Assembly (NCBI GenBank): GCA_003931895.1
Contig: RRZV01000049.1
Span: forward strand, 1-64,000
Direction: 5' to 3'
DNA length: 64,000 nt
From: Mesohalobacter salilacus
GTDB lineage: Bacteria; Bacteroidota; Bacteroidia; Flavobacteriales; Flavobacteriaceae
The notes beneath the pieces are model-generated. The model saw nothing but the letters and a program-made list of their open reading frames with translations, was not told the DNA's origin and ran no database searches. Position numbers and translations under genes: made by a program. Below, one piece after another: positions 44,460 through 51,946 of this stretch; position 1 is the stretch's first letter; each line of letters opens with the position of its first letter.

Positions 44460-44963
44460 ATGAGTAATACAGGTGCTTATAGTCAAAAAAAATCTAAAGA
44501 CAAACACTGTAAAAAATGTGGCAATAAGGTAGTTGTGTATAAAAACTCAATTGCTGAAGACTTTGGTTGTTTTATTTGGAGAAACTCAAGACTTCATCTA
44601 GTTATATTTATTTCTGTAGTGGCTGGTTTAAGTTTTTTTAATACTGTTTTGCTTACAACCTACTGGAAAGAAAACAGAGATCTGCAATACAAAATTGAAG
44701 AATACATAGATGAAATAAAAGTTAATCGAAACAGTGAAGGCCTTTCATTGGCAAAGACAATTAGTCCTCAAGACTGTTATATAACGTATCAATTTCATCA
44801 AAAAGAACTTTATCAACAGTGGTTAGGCTATCAACCTTATACCCCAGCTTCTCGGTTATGTTCTTTTGCTTCTCAATCTTTTTTTCAAGGGAATGAATTT
44901 GATTATTTGAGTGAACCTGAAGCCAGCCTAACCAACCAGCCATCAATAAACTTAAAACTGTAA
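44460..44963 (+). CDS. Small membrane protein with CxxC motif
   Basis: This 167-residue frame opens the rightward early region. It has a CKKCGNK zinc-ribbon-like start (residues 17-23), one membrane helix (LHLVIFISVVAGLSFFNTVLL, about residues 46-66) and a short helical stretch. From about residue 100 it runs over the 3' end of the convergent gene and looks less protein-like, so the true product may be shorter or the overlap may be recent. Function unknown. Confidence 0.55.
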   Translation: MSNTGAYSQKKSKDKHCKKCGNKVVVYKNSIAEDFGCFIWRNSRLHLVIFISVVAGLSFFNTVLLTTYWKENRDLQYKIEEYIDEIKVNRNSEGLSLAKTISPQDCYITYQFHQKELYQQWLGYQPYTPASRLCSFASQSFFQGNEFDYLSEPEASLTNQPSINLKL

Positions 44964-45315
44964 GCCCTATGGTAATTATATTGTATTTAGTTAAAGGTGT
45001 TCTGTTTAAAGCCTTATATATTTTGTCGAAACCACCTTTGTCCAGTATTCTTTCGGTGTTTTCATTTTTACGAGCAAACACGGCATCATCTTTAAAAGAA
45101 CATTCACAGGCTTCATGTTCGGCTAGAATAGACAAGTATTTTTTAAACTCTTCAACAAAATCATATGTTTCCTCTATTTCTCCATACAAGTTGTGTTTGT
45201 ATCTAGGTAAATATCTCCCAAATATCAATACATCTGGTAATATAGTCTCTTTCTTCAAGCATTCTTTAAGTATAAAATCTAAAACAGGAATGTCTTTTTT
45301 ATCAAAACTAACCAT
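44761..45315 (-). CDS. Membrane protein with coiled-coil tail, accessory gene
   Basis: This 184-residue protein has a soluble N-terminal part (to about residue 105), one membrane helix (IITIGLTVLSLLMAGWLGWL) and a C-terminal coiled coil (IHSLEKKIEKQKNITEKL). It is transcribed against the early operon, as is usual for lysogeny-expressed accessory genes. It overlaps the convergent 44460 gene by about 200 bp. The family is unknown; a superinfection-exclusion role is only a guess. Confidence 0.6.
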   Translation of the reverse strand: MVSFDKKDIPVLDFILKECLKKETILPDVLIFGRYLPRYKHNLYGEIEETYDFVEEFKKYLSILAEHEACECSFKDDAVFARKNENTERILDKGGFDKIYKALNRTPLTKYNIITIGLTVLSLLMAGWLGWLQVHSNNQIHSLEKKIEKQKNITEKLGYKVDSLTTVDKVLFDEIDTLYNSLED

Positions 45316-45348
45316 TTAAAAAAATTTAAAACTAAAAGTATAAAATCT

Positions 45349-45591
45349 ATGTCAAATCAAAACAACACCGCACAAAAAAATTATGTAGAAACACAGTATG
45401 ACAACCGCATTATCAATTGGCTTGTTGATGCGCTTCAAGTTTCTAAAGTTTACATAAGAAGATGCTTAAGACGTGAAGAACCTAAGATGATGGAAAAATT
45501 TATCGTTGACAAATACAACGAAATTGATGCCAAGTTTAACGAAGTGCTAAATGACGAAATGCAGTCGCTTATTCAAAATAAAGAAAACTAA
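45349..45591 (+). CDS. Small DNA-binding-like early protein
   Basis: This 80-residue protein contains WLVDALQVSKVYIRRCLRRE (residues 24-43), which reads like a helix-turn-helix, and an acidic C-terminal helix. It is the first of a run of closely spaced early genes; the next starts 6 bp later. A Cro-like or replication-accessory role is possible but not shown. Confidence 0.6.
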   Translation: MSNQNNTAQKNYVETQYDNRIINWLVDALQVSKVYIRRCLRREEPKMMEKFIVDKYNEIDAKFNEVLNDEMQSLIQNKEN

Positions 45592-45597
45592 AAAGAT

Positions 45598-45936
45598 ATG
45601 TCAGATCAAAAAAAATCTTCAGTGAAAACCCAATATGCCATCATTAGAGGTCTTGGAAATTTGTATGGCAGAATTGTTAAGGCAGAAATTATTGAAGTTA
45701 TAGAAGAAGAGCGGATAGAGGTACAACTCCCAAATGGAGAAAGAAAGCATTTTGATTATGATACGGGGTTAGAAATTTTATCAAGAGGTATAGTCTGCGA
45801 TAAAGACAGTTATTTAGAAAAATTAAAAGTCTGTTACTCAATGTATCAGCTTGACCTAACCCACTACCATAGTTGGATAAACGCAAAAGAAATAAACCTA
45901 ATGGATTATCATTTGTATTTAAACAACATCTTCTAA
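45598..45936 (+). CDS. Early protein of unknown function
   Basis: This 112-residue protein has a beta-rich N-terminal domain (KTQYAIIRGLGNLYGRIVKAE, continuing past residue 30) and a helical aromatic C-terminus. I do not recognise it. Its stop overlaps the convergent nuclease-like gene by 18 bp. Confidence 0.55.
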   Translation: MSDQKKSSVKTQYAIIRGLGNLYGRIVKAEIIEVIEEERIEVQLPNGERKHFDYDTGLEILSRGIVCDKDSYLEKLKVCYSMYQLDLTHYHSWINAKEINLMDYHLYLNNIF

Positions 45937-46365
45937 AACCTTACTAATGTCCACATTAAAAACATCAAAATTAGAATTTGTTTTAGGCTTTGAAACATTC
46001 CTATTTTTAAGCCTATACAGTTTTTTAAATAAAATTTTGTTTGGGCTAAAAGCGATAACAATACCATTTAAAACATTTGGGTTTTTACTCATTAATTTTT
46101 CTAATTTTTTTAAATCAGAGTCAATATCCTTTAAATGGCAAATTTCAATATATGCAACAGGAACGTTGCTTTTTTTAGTTTGTTTTAATACAACGACATC
46201 AGGCACTTTACCAATATCATATTCAGGCAAAACTTTGTACCTGCTATATTTTTTCACAGTTTTGGTTTTATACATCAACGCATATAATATTTCAGCCAAA
46301 ATACTTTGGTGTAATAAAGTATTTCCAACGCCTTTCAAGCCTTTAGTTTCGATTTTAGACTTCAT
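45919..46365 (-). CDS. Putative PD-(D/E)XK-like nuclease
   Basis: This 148-residue protein has an order that fits a restriction-endonuclease-like core: helix (LLHQSILAEILYALMY), then PEYDIGKVPDVVVLKQ with the PD motif, then VAYIEICHLKD with an acidic residue on the next strand. The ATG at 46365 (MKSKIETKG) is preferred to one 48 bp upstream, whose extra residues look unlike the rest. It opposes the early operon, so it may be a defence or lysogeny-expressed gene. The plus-strand frame over it has no comparable pattern. Confidence 0.55.
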   Translation of the reverse strand: MKSKIETKGLKGVGNTLLHQSILAEILYALMYKTKTVKKYSRYKVLPEYDIGKVPDVVVLKQTKKSNVPVAYIEICHLKDIDSDLKKLEKLMSKNPNVLNGIVIAFSPNKILFKKLYRLKNRNVSKPKTNSNFDVFNVDISKVLEDVV

Positions 46366-46432
46366 AGAAAATAGTTTAAAAAGAAAATTATTTGATAAAG
46401 ATATTAAAACCATTCAACTATAAAATAGAATT

Positions 46433-46774
46433 ATGAAAAAAGCAATTACCATTTTAATACTATTTAGCTTCTTGTCTTGCAAAAGTTATGATTATTTATA
46501 CACTAAAGAGGTTAATCTGCCAAAGAGGGTAGAACTTCTTTTTAAAGAAATAAACTACACACCCTGCAATCAAAAGGAAGCCTTAGATAAGCTTCTAAGC
46601 TTTACTGAAAATAATGTTTATGTTTTTTTTGAATATCAAAAAACTTACCCTAAGTGGGTTCAAGCATACTTTGAGCTTAATAATAATGAACTACATCACA
46701 TAAGCCCAAAGCAAGTTTACGAGTCGTTCAACGAAAAGCTAAAGCACGATATAAACTACCTAACCTATAAATAA
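46433..46774 (+). CDS. Small lipoprotein
   Basis: This 113-residue protein has a lipoprotein signal peptide with lipobox FLSC (Cys16) followed by KSYD. The mature part is helical with no recognised domain. An envelope protein in the early region could alter the host surface, but nothing more can be said. Confidence 0.6.
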   Translation: MKKAITILILFSFLSCKSYDYLYTKEVNLPKRVELLFKEINYTPCNQKEALDKLLSFTENNVYVFFEYQKTYPKWVQAYFELNNNELHHISPKQVYESFNEKLKHDINYLTYK

Positions 46775-46792
46775 CCCAAAATACCTATCAAT

Positions 46793-47131
46793 ATGCCACT
46801 TATCACAAATCAAATACTTTACCTAAAATACATAGACGGCAAACATGTTGTTTCTGCACAAAACAAACATTATAAAGAAAAAATTGTTGGTCAAGGCGGT
46901 ATTAGTCATTTAATAGATTTTGTAAACACGCTTAATGATAAAGTATATAATGTTCAACAATTACAAAACCTATTTGCCAATTATACACTTCAAAAGGTTT
47001 TAAAACAAAATAACATTCAATTATCTAGAAACCGTAGCCTACTTAATAGGTTTAAGCGGTCTTTAATCGGTCAAGGTTCCGGGGTATGCCTTGGCCGTAT
47101 TTTTTATAAATCTAAAAACCTATTTCAATGA
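46793..47131 (+). CDS. Early protein of unknown function
   Basis: This 112-residue basic protein is unrecognised; it contains IGQGSGVCLGRIFYKSKN near its end. Its TGA overlaps the next ATG (47128), typical of coupled early genes. Confidence 0.55.
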   Translation: MPLITNQILYLKYIDGKHVVSAQNKHYKEKIVGQGGISHLIDFVNTLNDKVYNVQQLQNLFANYTLQKVLKQNNIQLSRNRSLLNRFKRSLIGQGSGVCLGRIFYKSKNLFQ

Positions 47132-47628
47132 AAGTTATTGCTGTATATGAAATGTTATCAACAGATAACGGCTACCACAAAATAGAACATTTTAATAGCC
47201 TTGAAGATTGCTATACATGGTTATACCAAACTTTTAATTATGTAGAACATTTTGACACACTAACCAGGGTAAAAAACAAAAAAATATTCCTTGATCTATT
47301 CGGTATGGGTAGCCAAAGATTAAGACTCACACAACTCTCAATGGATGGTATTTCAGAAAAAATAACAATTATCAAAATCAAGGAGAAAAAATCTAAAAGC
47401 AATCCAGCGCTTTATCTGTCATGGCAATTTGATCCAGACCCAGTATTTGAAGGCGAAAAAAATCCAAGAGTAAAAGCAGTTGTTACCAATCTTAAATCAG
47501 GCAGACGCTTTATAATAAGTCACTACCCAAATGAGGATAAAGCCAAAAAGCTTGCACCTAAAAAGCTTCAAAAAATGCTTAAGAACCCCTCAACCAGTTT
47601 TAGCAAATTTTTAAAGCCTTTACTATGA
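47128..47628 (+). CDS. Early protein of unknown function
   Basis: This 166-residue protein has a mixed alpha/beta N-terminus (VIAVYEMLSTDNGYHKIEHF) and a lysine-rich C-terminus. No motif is recognised. It overlaps both neighbours by 4 bp (ATGA), so it is translated within the early operon. Confidence 0.6.
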   Translation: MKVIAVYEMLSTDNGYHKIEHFNSLEDCYTWLYQTFNYVEHFDTLTRVKNKKIFLDLFGMGSQRLRLTQLSMDGISEKITIIKIKEKKSKSNPALYLSWQFDPDPVFEGEKNPRVKAVVTNLKSGRRFIISHYPNEDKAKKLAPKKLQKMLKNPSTSFSKFLKPLL

Positions 47629-47792
47629 AAAAACTAAGTGAAAAACAAGCTTTATTTAATCTAGGCCAATGCAAAGGTGTTGATCTTGATCTGGAGCTAA
47701 AAACAATCAGTTGCCCACAACAAATAGAAAACAACGAAAACATATTGTTTTTAAGACAAAACGGCGATAAAATTCAACTCAAAATATTTTGA
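47625..47792 (+). CDS. Small early protein (55 residues)
   Basis: ATG 47625 overlaps the preceding stop and the frame closes at TGA 47790-47792. The product starts MKKLSEKQALFNLGQCKG. The exact coupling to both neighbours and the lack of alternatives support it. Function unknown. Confidence 0.55.
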   Translation: MKKLSEKQALFNLGQCKGVDLDLELKTISCPQQIENNENILFLRQNGDKIQLKIF

Positions 47793-47793
47793 T

Positions 47794-47988
47794 ATGACAG
47801 TAGAAAACTATCAAAAACATGAGAATGTAAATACCGAGTTAGGCAAGGCAATGAAGCACCTTAACAAAGCCGCAAGACTTATTATAAACTGCGGCGAAGC
47901 TCACAAGCAAAACCGTATGGAGTTAATAAGCTTACGTATAGAATTATCAAAACTTAAACAACACTACGATTTTAAAAACCTAGACTAA
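47794..47988 (+). CDS. Small coiled-coil early protein
   Basis: This 64-residue, mostly helical protein (ELGKAMKHLNKAARLI, then MELISLRIELSKLKQH) reads as a coiled coil. It starts 1 bp after the previous gene and its stop shares a base with the next ATG. Confidence 0.55.
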   Translation: MTVENYQKHENVNTELGKAMKHLNKAARLIINCGEAHKQNRMELISLRIELSKLKQHYDFKNLD

Positions 47989-48305
47989 TGGAAAAAGTAT
48001 ATGGCATAAGCCTTTCAACTAAACACAAAAAAGACAACACTCAAGACGATTTTTGGATGTATAAACCAGATTATAATATTGAGACTGCTATACTAACAGC
48101 TATTACGCTTTTACAGTTAATTCCCTATCAAGCATTTAAGGCTTATGTTGAAATTATCCAGTATGATGTTTTAAAGGACAAATCCTTAAAATATGATAAA
48201 GTTCTTTTTAAAAAATACTTACGAGCAGAAACAGACAATGAGGTAGATGAAGATACTATCAGAAAAAAAATAATGAAAAAAATAAAACATGCCAAAAATC
48301 AATAA
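47988..48305 (+). CDS. Early protein of unknown function
   Basis: This 105-residue protein is mainly helical, with a lysine-rich end (TIRKKIMKKIKHAKNQ). It is not recognised. It overlaps the genes on both sides, and its end runs 17 bp into the next small gene. Confidence 0.55.
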   Translation: MEKVYGISLSTKHKKDNTQDDFWMYKPDYNIETAILTAITLLQLIPYQAFKAYVEIIQYDVLKDKSLKYDKVLFKKYLRAETDNEVDEDTIRKKIMKKIKHAKNQ

Positions 48306-48468
48306 AATATTTTTAATAGATATCACGCCAGAACAATTTGTAGCCGCTTGTGATCATGACGAGCTTCAAGAGCTTAAACTGGAACTCGATAAAAAATTAA
48401 ACAGAACCCAAACTGTGGCAGAAGCCATGAGTATAGTAAAAAAACAATTCAAAACTTTAGAACAATGA
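48289..48468 (+). CDS. Small early protein (59 residues)
   Basis: ATG 48289 to TGA 48466-48468. The product (MPKINKIFLIDITPEQF) has one beta strand and a helix DELQELKLELDKKL. It overlaps the next ATG by ATGA. Function unknown. Confidence 0.5.
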   Translation: MPKINKIFLIDITPEQFVAACDHDELQELKLELDKKLNRTQTVAEAMSIVKKQFKTLEQ

Positions 48469-48635
48469 GCAAAAACAAACTTACAACAGATCAATTTTTA
48501 GAAGGTTGCAAAACACGAGGCTACACCTTCAATAAAATCAAAAAGGAAATTTATATCGAGCCTAGACAAAAACCAGATGGCTATTTAGATAAAGCCAGAT
48601 GGTTTGGCTATAAGCTAAAACTCAAAAAAGCTTAA
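48465..48635 (+). CDS. Small early basic protein (56 residues)
   Basis: ATG 48465 to TAA 48633-48635. It is basic (KTRGYTFNKIKKEIYIEP) and ends in LKLKKA. It is coupled to the previous gene. Function unknown. Confidence 0.5.
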   Translation: MSKNKLTTDQFLEGCKTRGYTFNKIKKEIYIEPRQKPDGYLDKARWFGYKLKLKKA

Positions 48636-48641
48636 AACACA

Positions 48642-48836
48642 ATGTCTCTATCCGTTGATTTTGCCATACAAGCCTATAACAATCTTGACTCAGAAGGTCA
48701 AGAGGAGTTTGTGCGTTGGGTAAACAAACATCACGGAACGCCAAAGCCTAAGAAACGTAAAAAGCGTAAACAAAGAGACTACAAGCCAGAAATTAAGGCT
48801 CGTATAAAAAAATTATATGGAATTGAAATGCCTTAA
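48642..48836 (+). CDS. Small basic early protein
   Basis: This 64-residue protein has an acidic helical start (IQAYNNLDSEGQEEFVRWVN) and a very basic middle (KPKKRKKRKQRDYKPEIKAR). It is probably nucleic-acid-binding. It ends the run of small genes before the structured leader of the replication gene. Confidence 0.55.
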   Translation: MSLSVDFAIQAYNNLDSEGQEEFVRWVNKHHGTPKPKKRKKRKQRDYKPEIKARIKKLYGIEMP

Positions 48837-48850
48837 CCATAAGACACCAA

Positions 48851-48907
48851 GCCGCAAATTGCGGAATGCTTGCGACGCCCGGTGCAAAAACGCCGGGTGT
48901 CAATGCA
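48851..48907 (+). other. Strong hairpins in the leader of the replication gene
   Basis: CCGCAA-A-TTGCGG (48852-48864) is followed by GACGCCCGG (48874-48882) pairing with CCGGGTGTC (48893-48901, one G-T pair). An outer CTTGC/GCAAG extends the second stem. It is the most GC-rich spot for kilobases, lies in a 174-bp gap before the 579-codon gene and lacks a T-tract. It may be an RNA control element, an origin structure or an attenuator. Confidence 0.5.
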
Positions 48908-49010
48908 AGTGTTTAAACAATCTAGTTGCTCTAAAGCAAAATAACTGGAAACACAAAGACAAAATCATAATAGCTCAATTTTATAATCAACTCATAAAAA
49001 ATTCTGCACC

Positions 49011-50750
49011 ATGCAAAACGATCCGCAACAAGTCAGAAACATTATACCAAAACATCTGCAACAACACATCCAACAACAAAAGCAACAAGAACAGCAACAC
49101 GTTGCAACAACAAAAGCAACAACAAGCAACAACAAAGCAACAACAAAGCAACAACAAGCAACAGGCAAAACAACCTACATTAAGCCCTGTATAAATCAAC
49201 AAGATTTTGCCCAAACCCTTAGTAATTATAGGGTGTTTGTACACAATTACAACAAAGCATTACCAGAAACTAACAAAAACATTCGTCATTACAACAACAA
49301 CGTGTTGCAACATAAGAGCAACGAGGACGCAACAAAAGAAATTGAAAACAAAATTTCTTTATTTCACTATTCAAACAGCTCGTCTTACAATAATTGGCAG
49401 TACAACAAAAGCGTAGAAAAATTTAATAAGGAAAACGGCTTATGGCTTAAAAAACGTAAAATACAAAGCGTAAAACCAGCCACAGTAGAATATTTTGCTG
49501 CTTTCCTACACGAGTACATGACTCAACTTCACAAACGCAACAAAATCAGAACCCAAGCTGGCATCAACCACAAGCAAAATTTACCAGATTTTAAACTAAA
49601 CCCCAACAACATTATAAAGCAAATGCGTAATGGTATTCAAAACTTAGACGTTTCTACAAGGTCTGTAAGAAGGCATCGTCAACGCTTAGAGGAATGCGGT
49701 ATTTTAAAAGATTACAGTTTTCACAGCCACGCCAGACCTATACAGATAAGTTTCAACACAAGCGTTTTATGTGCTTCTGAGAGCTCGAAAAACCAAAAAC
49801 AGCAAAAAACTGAAAATCAAACTCTTAGTTCTGATAAACGGACAGTTTGTCCGCATACCAACGTAGTTGTTACTAGTACATTTAAAAATAATAAAAAAAA
49901 GAAAGAGATTGTTGATAACCAATCTCATGATAAGGAAGTAAAAAGTGCTAACGCTTACAAGAACAATTACAAGAACACCAAGCCACAAGTTGCGAAGTCT
50001 GAAATTGCTGGCCCGGCCGAAATTTCAAAAAAAGAAGCTCAATACAGCCAAAATTTAAGAGATCGCCTTGAAATTCCTTTTGATTTCGCCGCCAAACTGG
50101 CTAATGGCGAATTTGATTATTACCTTCCAATAGATAAAAGGCGTTTACTTTACGAAGTTCGCACCGGAACACTAAACGCTGACGAGTTTAAAGAATTTTG
50201 CATTCAAGACTTTTTAAAATCATCTGCCAAACTTTGGAAAAACAACCACGCCGCAGCTGGGTGTTGGTATAACACTTACGAAATGTTGATGAACGAGTGG
50301 TTTGTGACTTTTGCAGGTGTAACTTTTGACAAAAAAACAACTTTTGAAAAACTTTTAGAATACAGATATAGACTTAATAGAGCTAAATCATTTTTTGACC
50401 ACACCAACTGGAATAATGTAAGATACCCTAGCGATTATTTTAACCTTCAAGTAAAAGATCCTAAAAATGTTTGTTTTGGCTACACTAGAAAATTTTGGAA
50501 ACAAAAGCTAAAAAAAGACGAACAGTATCAAGCAAAACAAGCCAAAAGGCGAGGCAAAGCTAAAAGGATTGACGCTCAAAGAAAACAAGATAGACAACAC
50601 AATCGAAAACTTAAAGCTGCAGTCAATAAATTCCTAAAAAAGACAATAACTTTTGATCAACTCACTGATTATGTAACCAACAATTTACCATCAAGTTATC
50701 TATATAAAATTCCTAACATCATTCAAGAAAAAACAAAAACCTATGCTTAG
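49011..50750 (+). CDS. Putative replication protein (winged-helix)
   Basis: This 579-residue protein has a Gln/Thr/Asn-rich N-terminal 50 residues encoded over a repeated DNA hexamer. A likely winged-helix domain follows (about residues 155-250), with LDVSTRSVRRHRQRLEECGI as turn and recognition helix. Then comes a charged linker, a conserved-looking central domain (about 345-500) and a very basic end. Size, basic DNA-binding character and position between the early operon and a methyltransferase suggest an initiator or O-like replication protein. No helicase or nickase motif is seen, so the call is tentative. Confidence 0.55.
   Translation: MQNDPQQVRNIIPKHLQQHIQQQKQQEQQHVATTKATTSNNKATTKQQQATGKTTYIKPCINQQDFAQTLSNYRVFVHNYNKALPETNKNIRHYNNNVLQHKSNEDATKEIENKISLFHYSNSSSYNNWQYNKSVEKFNKENGLWLKKRKIQSVKPATVEYFAAFLHEYMTQLHKRNKIRTQAGINHKQNLPDFKLNPNNIIKQMRNGIQNLDVSTRSVRRHRQRLEECGILKDYSFHSHARPIQISFNTSVLCASESSKNQKQQKTENQTLSSDKRTVCPHTNVVVTSTFKNNKKKKEIVDNQSHDKEVKSANAYKNNYKNTKPQVAKSEIAGPAEISKKEAQYSQNLRDRLEIPFDFAAKLANGEFDYYLPIDKRRLLYEVRTGTLNADEFKEFCIQDFLKSSAKLWKNNHAAAGCWYNTYEMLMNEWFVTFAGVTFDKKTTFEKLLEYRYRLNRAKSFFDHTNWNNVRYPSDYFNLQVKDPKNVCFGYTRKFWKQKLKKDEQYQAKQAKRRGKAKRIDAQRKQDRQHNRKLKAAVNKFLKKTITFDQLTDYVTNNLPSSYLYKIPNIIQEKTKTYA
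49025..49163 (+). repeat. GCAACA iteron-like array
   Basis: Ten exact GCAACA hexamers begin at 49025, 49058, 49082, 49094, 49104, 49116, 49126, 49137, 49148 and 49158. The last eight are spaced 12, 10, 12, 10, 11, 11 and 10 bp, about one DNA turn. Spacings are mostly not multiples of three and the hexamer is read in all three frames (Ala-Thr, Ser-Asn, Gln), so protein repetition does not explain it. Two more copies are at 49307 and 49329. Confidence 0.65.
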
Positions 50751-51045
50751 AAAAAAATGTATTTGTGGAGAAAAAAACAGTAACGGTAGTTGTAAAAACT
50801 GTAGTAAAATTAAAATGATACCACTACTTAAAAATGACGAGTTCAAAATTAATCATTCAGGAACTGGAAAGCTTATAAACCCTGTCTTTTATAGCTATCT
50901 AAAACAGAACCATAAAAGCAATGAAGTTATAATAACAGGTATGCTTAATAGATTTCAAAAACAACCTATCTACAAAGCATCCAGATACATTGATTTTTAT
51001 GACAACCAGACTAAAACATTAATCCATAGACATGAAGCTTATTAA
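50743..51045 (+). CDS. Small zinc-finger-like protein
   Basis: This 100-residue protein begins with four cysteines in two pairs (CICGEKNSNGSCKNC, residues 6-20), a likely zinc knuckle. No family is recognised for the rest. Its ATG overlaps the replication gene stop by 8 bp, so the two are probably coupled. Confidence 0.6.
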   Translation: MLRKKCICGEKNSNGSCKNCSKIKMIPLLKNDEFKINHSGTGKLINPVFYSYLKQNHKSNEVIITGMLNRFQKQPIYKASRYIDFYDNQTKTLIHRHEAY

Positions 51046-51385
51046 AACAACACTTAATCACGAGCTGTTGATGGTTTTGTGCAGTATTATCAAAAACACA
51101 ACGCAACAAACAAAAGCAACAGAGAGCAACAATAGCAACATTGTTTATTTCAGTCTTTATCACGATTTGTATTACAAACTTCTAAAGCTCATTGCAAAAC
51201 CACATAGAGTAAAATCTGAAATATTAGTCAAGTTTAAAATACATGAAGCTATAATATTAAATGATATGATTATAGATTTCATTGAAGATCATGACGATAT
51301 ATATATGTGCAATATGCTAAGAAAGGTTCATTTTGATATAGATCAACAACTTCCAACACTTAATCAATTAAATATTTCAGTATGA
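51032..51385 (+). CDS. Protein of unknown function with internal GCAACA cluster
   Basis: This 117-residue helical protein is not recognised. Codons 24-36 lie over a second cluster of four GCAACA hexamers. It overlaps the genes on both sides (14 bp and 4 bp). Confidence 0.55.
   Translation: MKLIKTTLNHELLMVLCSIIKNTTQQTKATESNNSNIVYFSLYHDLYYKLLKLIAKPHRVKSEILVKFKIHEAIILNDMIIDFIEDHDDIYMCNMLRKVHFDIDQQLPTLNQLNISV
51103..51140 (+). repeat. Second GCAACA cluster
   Basis: Exact GCAACA copies start at 51103, 51116, 51126 and 51135 (spacing 13, 10, 9 bp). This is the same hexamer as in the 49 kb array, two kilobases away and in a different gene. Confidence 0.55.
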
Positions 51386-51699
51386 GTATAATCAACACAA
51401 TTTTAAATGTATTTTTTTGGGTCATTTTTTTTATTGGCTTTTTTTTTATTGGCTACATATTAGTTTTTCAAGTATGGCCAAAAGTTGCCTACAAGTTTAA
51501 ACCTAAAAGTTTTAAAGCAGCACTAAAGCATCGCAAAGCAGAAGCACGCTTAAAAGCCAAACAACAAGGAAAACAACCTTATGTTTTAAACAAAGACAAT
51601 CCAGATAAAAAAATAACCATTTGGGCAACATCCCTAAGACGAGCTCAACGTAAATACAAGCAATTATCAACTAAAAAAAGACCAAAAGAAATTTTTTAA
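51382..51699 (+). CDS. Single-pass membrane protein
   Basis: This 105-residue protein has one N-terminal membrane helix (FFWVIFFIGFFFIGYILVF, about residues 11-29) and a long basic cytoplasmic tail. Function unknown. It overlaps the preceding gene by 4 bp and the next starts 3 bp later. Confidence 0.6.
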   Translation: MSIINTILNVFFWVIFFIGFFFIGYILVFQVWPKVAYKFKPKSFKAALKHRKAEARLKAKQQGKQPYVLNKDNPDKKITIWATSLRRAQRKYKQLSTKKRPKEIF

Positions 51700-51702
51700 G
51701 AC

Positions 51703-51933
51703 ATGGAAAACAATCTAAAAACACTGCCGTGGGCACCGAGAAAAAAACAAGTGTATAAAATGTATTCACAACTTAGCGAAAATCAAGTAAGGCGAGAAAT
51801 GCACATTATTATTAGAACAAACAGAAAAATTCCAAAAGACAAACCTTTAAAGGATCATCACTTATATCATAGTGAGTTTAAAGAACTGATAGATCTGTTA
51901 GGTATGCCGAAAGGTTACAAATCATGGGATTAA
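51703..51933 (+). CDS. Small soluble protein of unknown function
   Basis: This 76-residue protein is predominantly helical and basic (LPWAPRKKQVYKMYSQLSEN) and not recognised. It lies 3 bp after the membrane-protein gene and 13 bp before the methyltransferase gene, within the same transcript. Confidence 0.55.
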   Translation: MENNLKTLPWAPRKKQVYKMYSQLSENQVRREMHIIIRTNRKIPKDKPLKDHHLYHSEFKELIDLLGMPKGYKSWD

Positions 51934-51946
51934 AACATGTAAAATA

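Noticed and set aside
45947-46423. Plus-strand frame opposite the nuclease-like gene
   Set aside because: The minus-strand frame has a coherent PD-(D/E)XK-like pattern and a good start. The plus-strand product is a hydrophobic shadow of the same DNA.
49060-49165. CAACA-rich tract considered as a CRISPR-like array
   Set aside because: Repeat units are six bases with 4-6 base gaps; there are no repeat-spacer lengths of 24-40 bp and no cas genes.
48817-49194. 125-codon plus-strand frame before the replication gene
   Set aside because: It runs through the hairpins and the GCAACA array in another frame than the 579-codon gene. Its second half is low-complexity, and the cysteine pattern comes from the hairpin arms.
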